From Phycisphaerales bacterium (GTDB lineage: Bacteria > Planctomycetota > Phycisphaerae > UBA1845 > Fen-1342): a stretch of 64,000 nt of DNA. Of the stretch, positions 62,497 to 64,000 are shown one piece after another. The stretch is taken from assembly GCA_016710275.1 (NCBI GenBank), contig JADJXS010000001.1, positions 186,001 through 250,000 of the forward strand. Reading direction: 5' to 3'. The notes beneath the pieces are model-generated. The model was given only the letters and a program-made list of their open reading frames with translations. It ran no database searches and was not told where the DNA came from. Positions within the stretch are counted from its first letter, which is position 1. Every line of letters begins with the position of its first letter. A program made the position numbers and the translations under genes.

Positions 62497-64000
62497 GCCG
62501 GGTCTCCCATGCAGCCGGGCTCGAGCTTGGGGAAGAGGATCTGCGGCTCGCCGAGCGCGTGGCCGGCGGGCAGCGGGTCGGGAACGGCCCAGTGCAGGGC
62601 GTCCGTGACGTTCAACTGGCGCAGCAGGCGCTGCGCCGCACCGGGCATGAAGGGGGCGCACAGCACGGCCAGCACGCGGACGGCGTGGATGCAGGCGTGC
62701 AGGGTGGCGGCGCACTGCGGCAGCGCGTCCTTGCGGGTGCGCCATGGCTCGCGCTGGCCGAAATAGAGGTTGCAGTCGCGGGCGTAGGACATCAGCTCTT
62801 CGAGTGCGGCGCGGTAGCGGTGGCCGTCGATGTGCGCGCCGACCCGCTCCAGCGCTGCGCCGCCGCGGCTGCGCAGCTCGGCTTCGGCCGGACCTGCGGC
62901 GGCGGGGTCGGGGACGCGCCGCTCGAAGTAGCGATCGACGAAGGCCAGCGTGCGATTGACGAAGTTGCCCAGTGCGGCGACCAGCTCGTTGTTGTTGCGG
63001 GCGACGAAGTCCTGTGGGTCGAAGGCGGAACGGGCGGATTCGGGGGCGATGGCGGTGAGGTAGTAGCGCAGGGCGTCGGGGTCCAGCCCCTTGCGCACAT
63101 ATTCCTCCACCCACACGGGCGACGCCTCGGGCGTTGTGCTCTTGCTGATCTTGCGGATTTCGCCCGACTCCGGGTCGCGATAATTGACGAAGTTGTTGGC
63201 GACGACGGTGGTGGGCAGGGAAATCGTCCCTTCGGCCATGAGCATGGCCGGCCAGATCAGCGTGTGGAAGACGGTGTTGTCCTCGCCGATGAAATGCACG
63301 ACCGCGGACTCGGGGTCGCACCACCAGCGCTTCCAGCCGTTCTCGTCGCCGTCGCGCTTCGCACAAAGGGCGGCGGTGAAGCTGACGTAACCGATCGGGG
63401 CATCGAACCAGACGAAGAGCACCTTGCCGCGCGCGTCGGGGTCGTCGAGCGGAACGGGGATGCCCCACGAGATGTCGCGGGTCATGGCCCGTTCGGGCAG
63501 TCCCTGTCGAATCTGTCCCAGCGCGAAGTTCAACACGTGCGGCCGCCATGAATCGCGCTTGGACTCGAGCCATTCGGTGAGGCGCTGCTCGAAGTCCGCC
63601 AGGCGCAGGTACCAGTGGGTGGTCTCGCGGACGACCGCGCGCTCGCCGGTGATTTCGCTGACGGGGTTGATCAGCAGCAGCGGGTCGATCAGGCGGCCGC
63701 ACTGCTCGCATTGATCGCCCTTGGCGCGCGGGCTGGCGCAGTCGGGGTGGTGGCAGGTGCCGCGGACGTAGCTATCGGGCAGAAAGCGCTCGGCGCGCGG
63801 GTCATAGAGTTGCTTGACGGAGCGCTTGGTGAAGAATCCCTGCTCATGAATCCGCAGGAAGAAGGCCTGGCTCATGCGCTCGTGGCGCTCGACGAAGCCG
63901 GGCTGGTGGGTGCCGCCGAAGACGTCGAATTCGATGCGCAGCCCCTCGAAGGAGAGGCGCTGGCCGGCGTGATAGTGGGAGCTGACTTCCTGCGGCGTGC
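62493..64000 (-). CDS. metG: Methionyl-tRNA synthetase; 5' end outside window
   Basis: A class I synthetase charging tRNA-Met. The visible ~500 residues start inside the catalytic domain (FDVFGGTHQPGFVERHERMSQ). They include the zinc knuckle CHHPDC...CEQC, the WFDAPIGYVSF motif, HFIGEDNTVFHTLIWPAML, the KISKS form of the KMSKS loop (RKISKSTTPEAS) and the anticodon-binding domain (FVNRTLAFVDRYF, LYFGQREPWR). There is no C-terminal dimerisation domain; the protein stops after QILFPKLEPGCMGDPA. The frame is open to base 64000. Confidence 0.95.
   Translation of the reverse strand, partial: TPQEVSSHYHAGQRLSFEGLRIEFDVFGGTHQPGFVERHERMSQAFFLRIHEQGFFTKRSVKQLYDPRAERFLPDSYVRGTCHHPDCASPRAKGDQCEQCGRLIDPLLLINPVSEITGERAVVRETTHWYLRLADFEQRLTEWLESKRDSWRPHVLNFALGQIRQGLPERAMTRDISWGIPVPLDDPDARGKVLFVWFDAPIGYVSFTAALCAKRDGDENGWKRWWCDPESAVVHFIGEDNTVFHTLIWPAMLMAEGTISLPTTVVANNFVNYRDPESGEIRKISKSTTPEASPVWVEEYVRKGLDPDALRYYLTAIAPESARSAFDPQDFVARNNNELVAALGNFVNRTLAFVDRYFERRVPDPAAAGPAEAELRSRGGAALERVGAHIDGHRYRAALEELMSYARDCNLYFGQREPWRTRKDALPQCAATLHACIHAVRVLAVLCAPFMPGAAQRLLRQLNVTDALHWAVPDPLPAGHALGEPQILFPKLEPGCMGDPA

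Overview
The window looks like a piece of a high-GC planctomycete chromosome, most likely of the class Phycisphaerae. The lineage signs are very long secreted proteins with Cys-rich ACC-x(4-6)-C modules and C-terminal dockerin-like calcium loops of the form GDANCDGxVNNFDID, a CxxCGYSL...CPEC zinc-ribbon membrane protein, a HYExAFE-family protein, and proteins with Pro/Ala/Gly-rich linkers. The organism assignment is inference from protein style; no rRNA is present.

Layout. 1-17.6 kb: a secreted-protein block: a clostripain-like peptidase (5' end outside the window), a dienelactone hydrolase, adenylylsulfate kinase (cysC), a trypsin-like protease with 16 Cys-rich modules, a P-domain protein, and a multi-module protein broken by two frameshifts. 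17.6-22.2 kb: purH translationally coupled to a PQQ-type beta-propeller protein, then a DinB-fold protein. 22.2-30.7 kb: an accessory island on the minus strand made of displaced Rhs C-terminal tips and small downstream genes (Imm42-like, DUF6188-like, HEAT, ankyrin, unknowns). It includes a stand-alone mimic of the N-terminus of RNA polymerase beta' starting 2 bases after an Rhs toxin tip. 30.7-39 kb: ABC-F ATPase, exported proteins, a HYExAFE protein, nuoC, and a large lipoprotein. 39-49 kb: tRNA-Val, tRNA-Gly and a phage terminase gene cut in two, with three IS110-family (IS1111-like) elements whose 3' noncoding ends carry candidate bridge RNAs. 49-64 kb: amidase, SDR oxidoreductase, a 2-oxoacid dehydrogenase E2, a MOT1-type molybdate transporter, ThiF/MoeB, HPPD, a three-gene glycan-type operon, a lipoprotein and metG (5' end outside the window).

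Between many genes lie mosaics of short palindromes. The commonest, with 14 copies, is a 30-base hairpin beginning CATGCTT; variants carry paired substitutions that keep the stem intact. Others are CCGACG-CGTCGG, CCGCCC-GGGCGG, CAGGGCC-GGCCCTG and GCCGGCTGAAGCCGGC. The word GGGTGCCATG, which sits on the shoulder of these palindromes, is the insertion site of all three IS110 elements.

The two strongest candidates for new biology are (1) the Rhs tip plus RpoC-mimic pair and (2) the palindrome family as landing pads for IS1111-like elements with readable donor and target guides.
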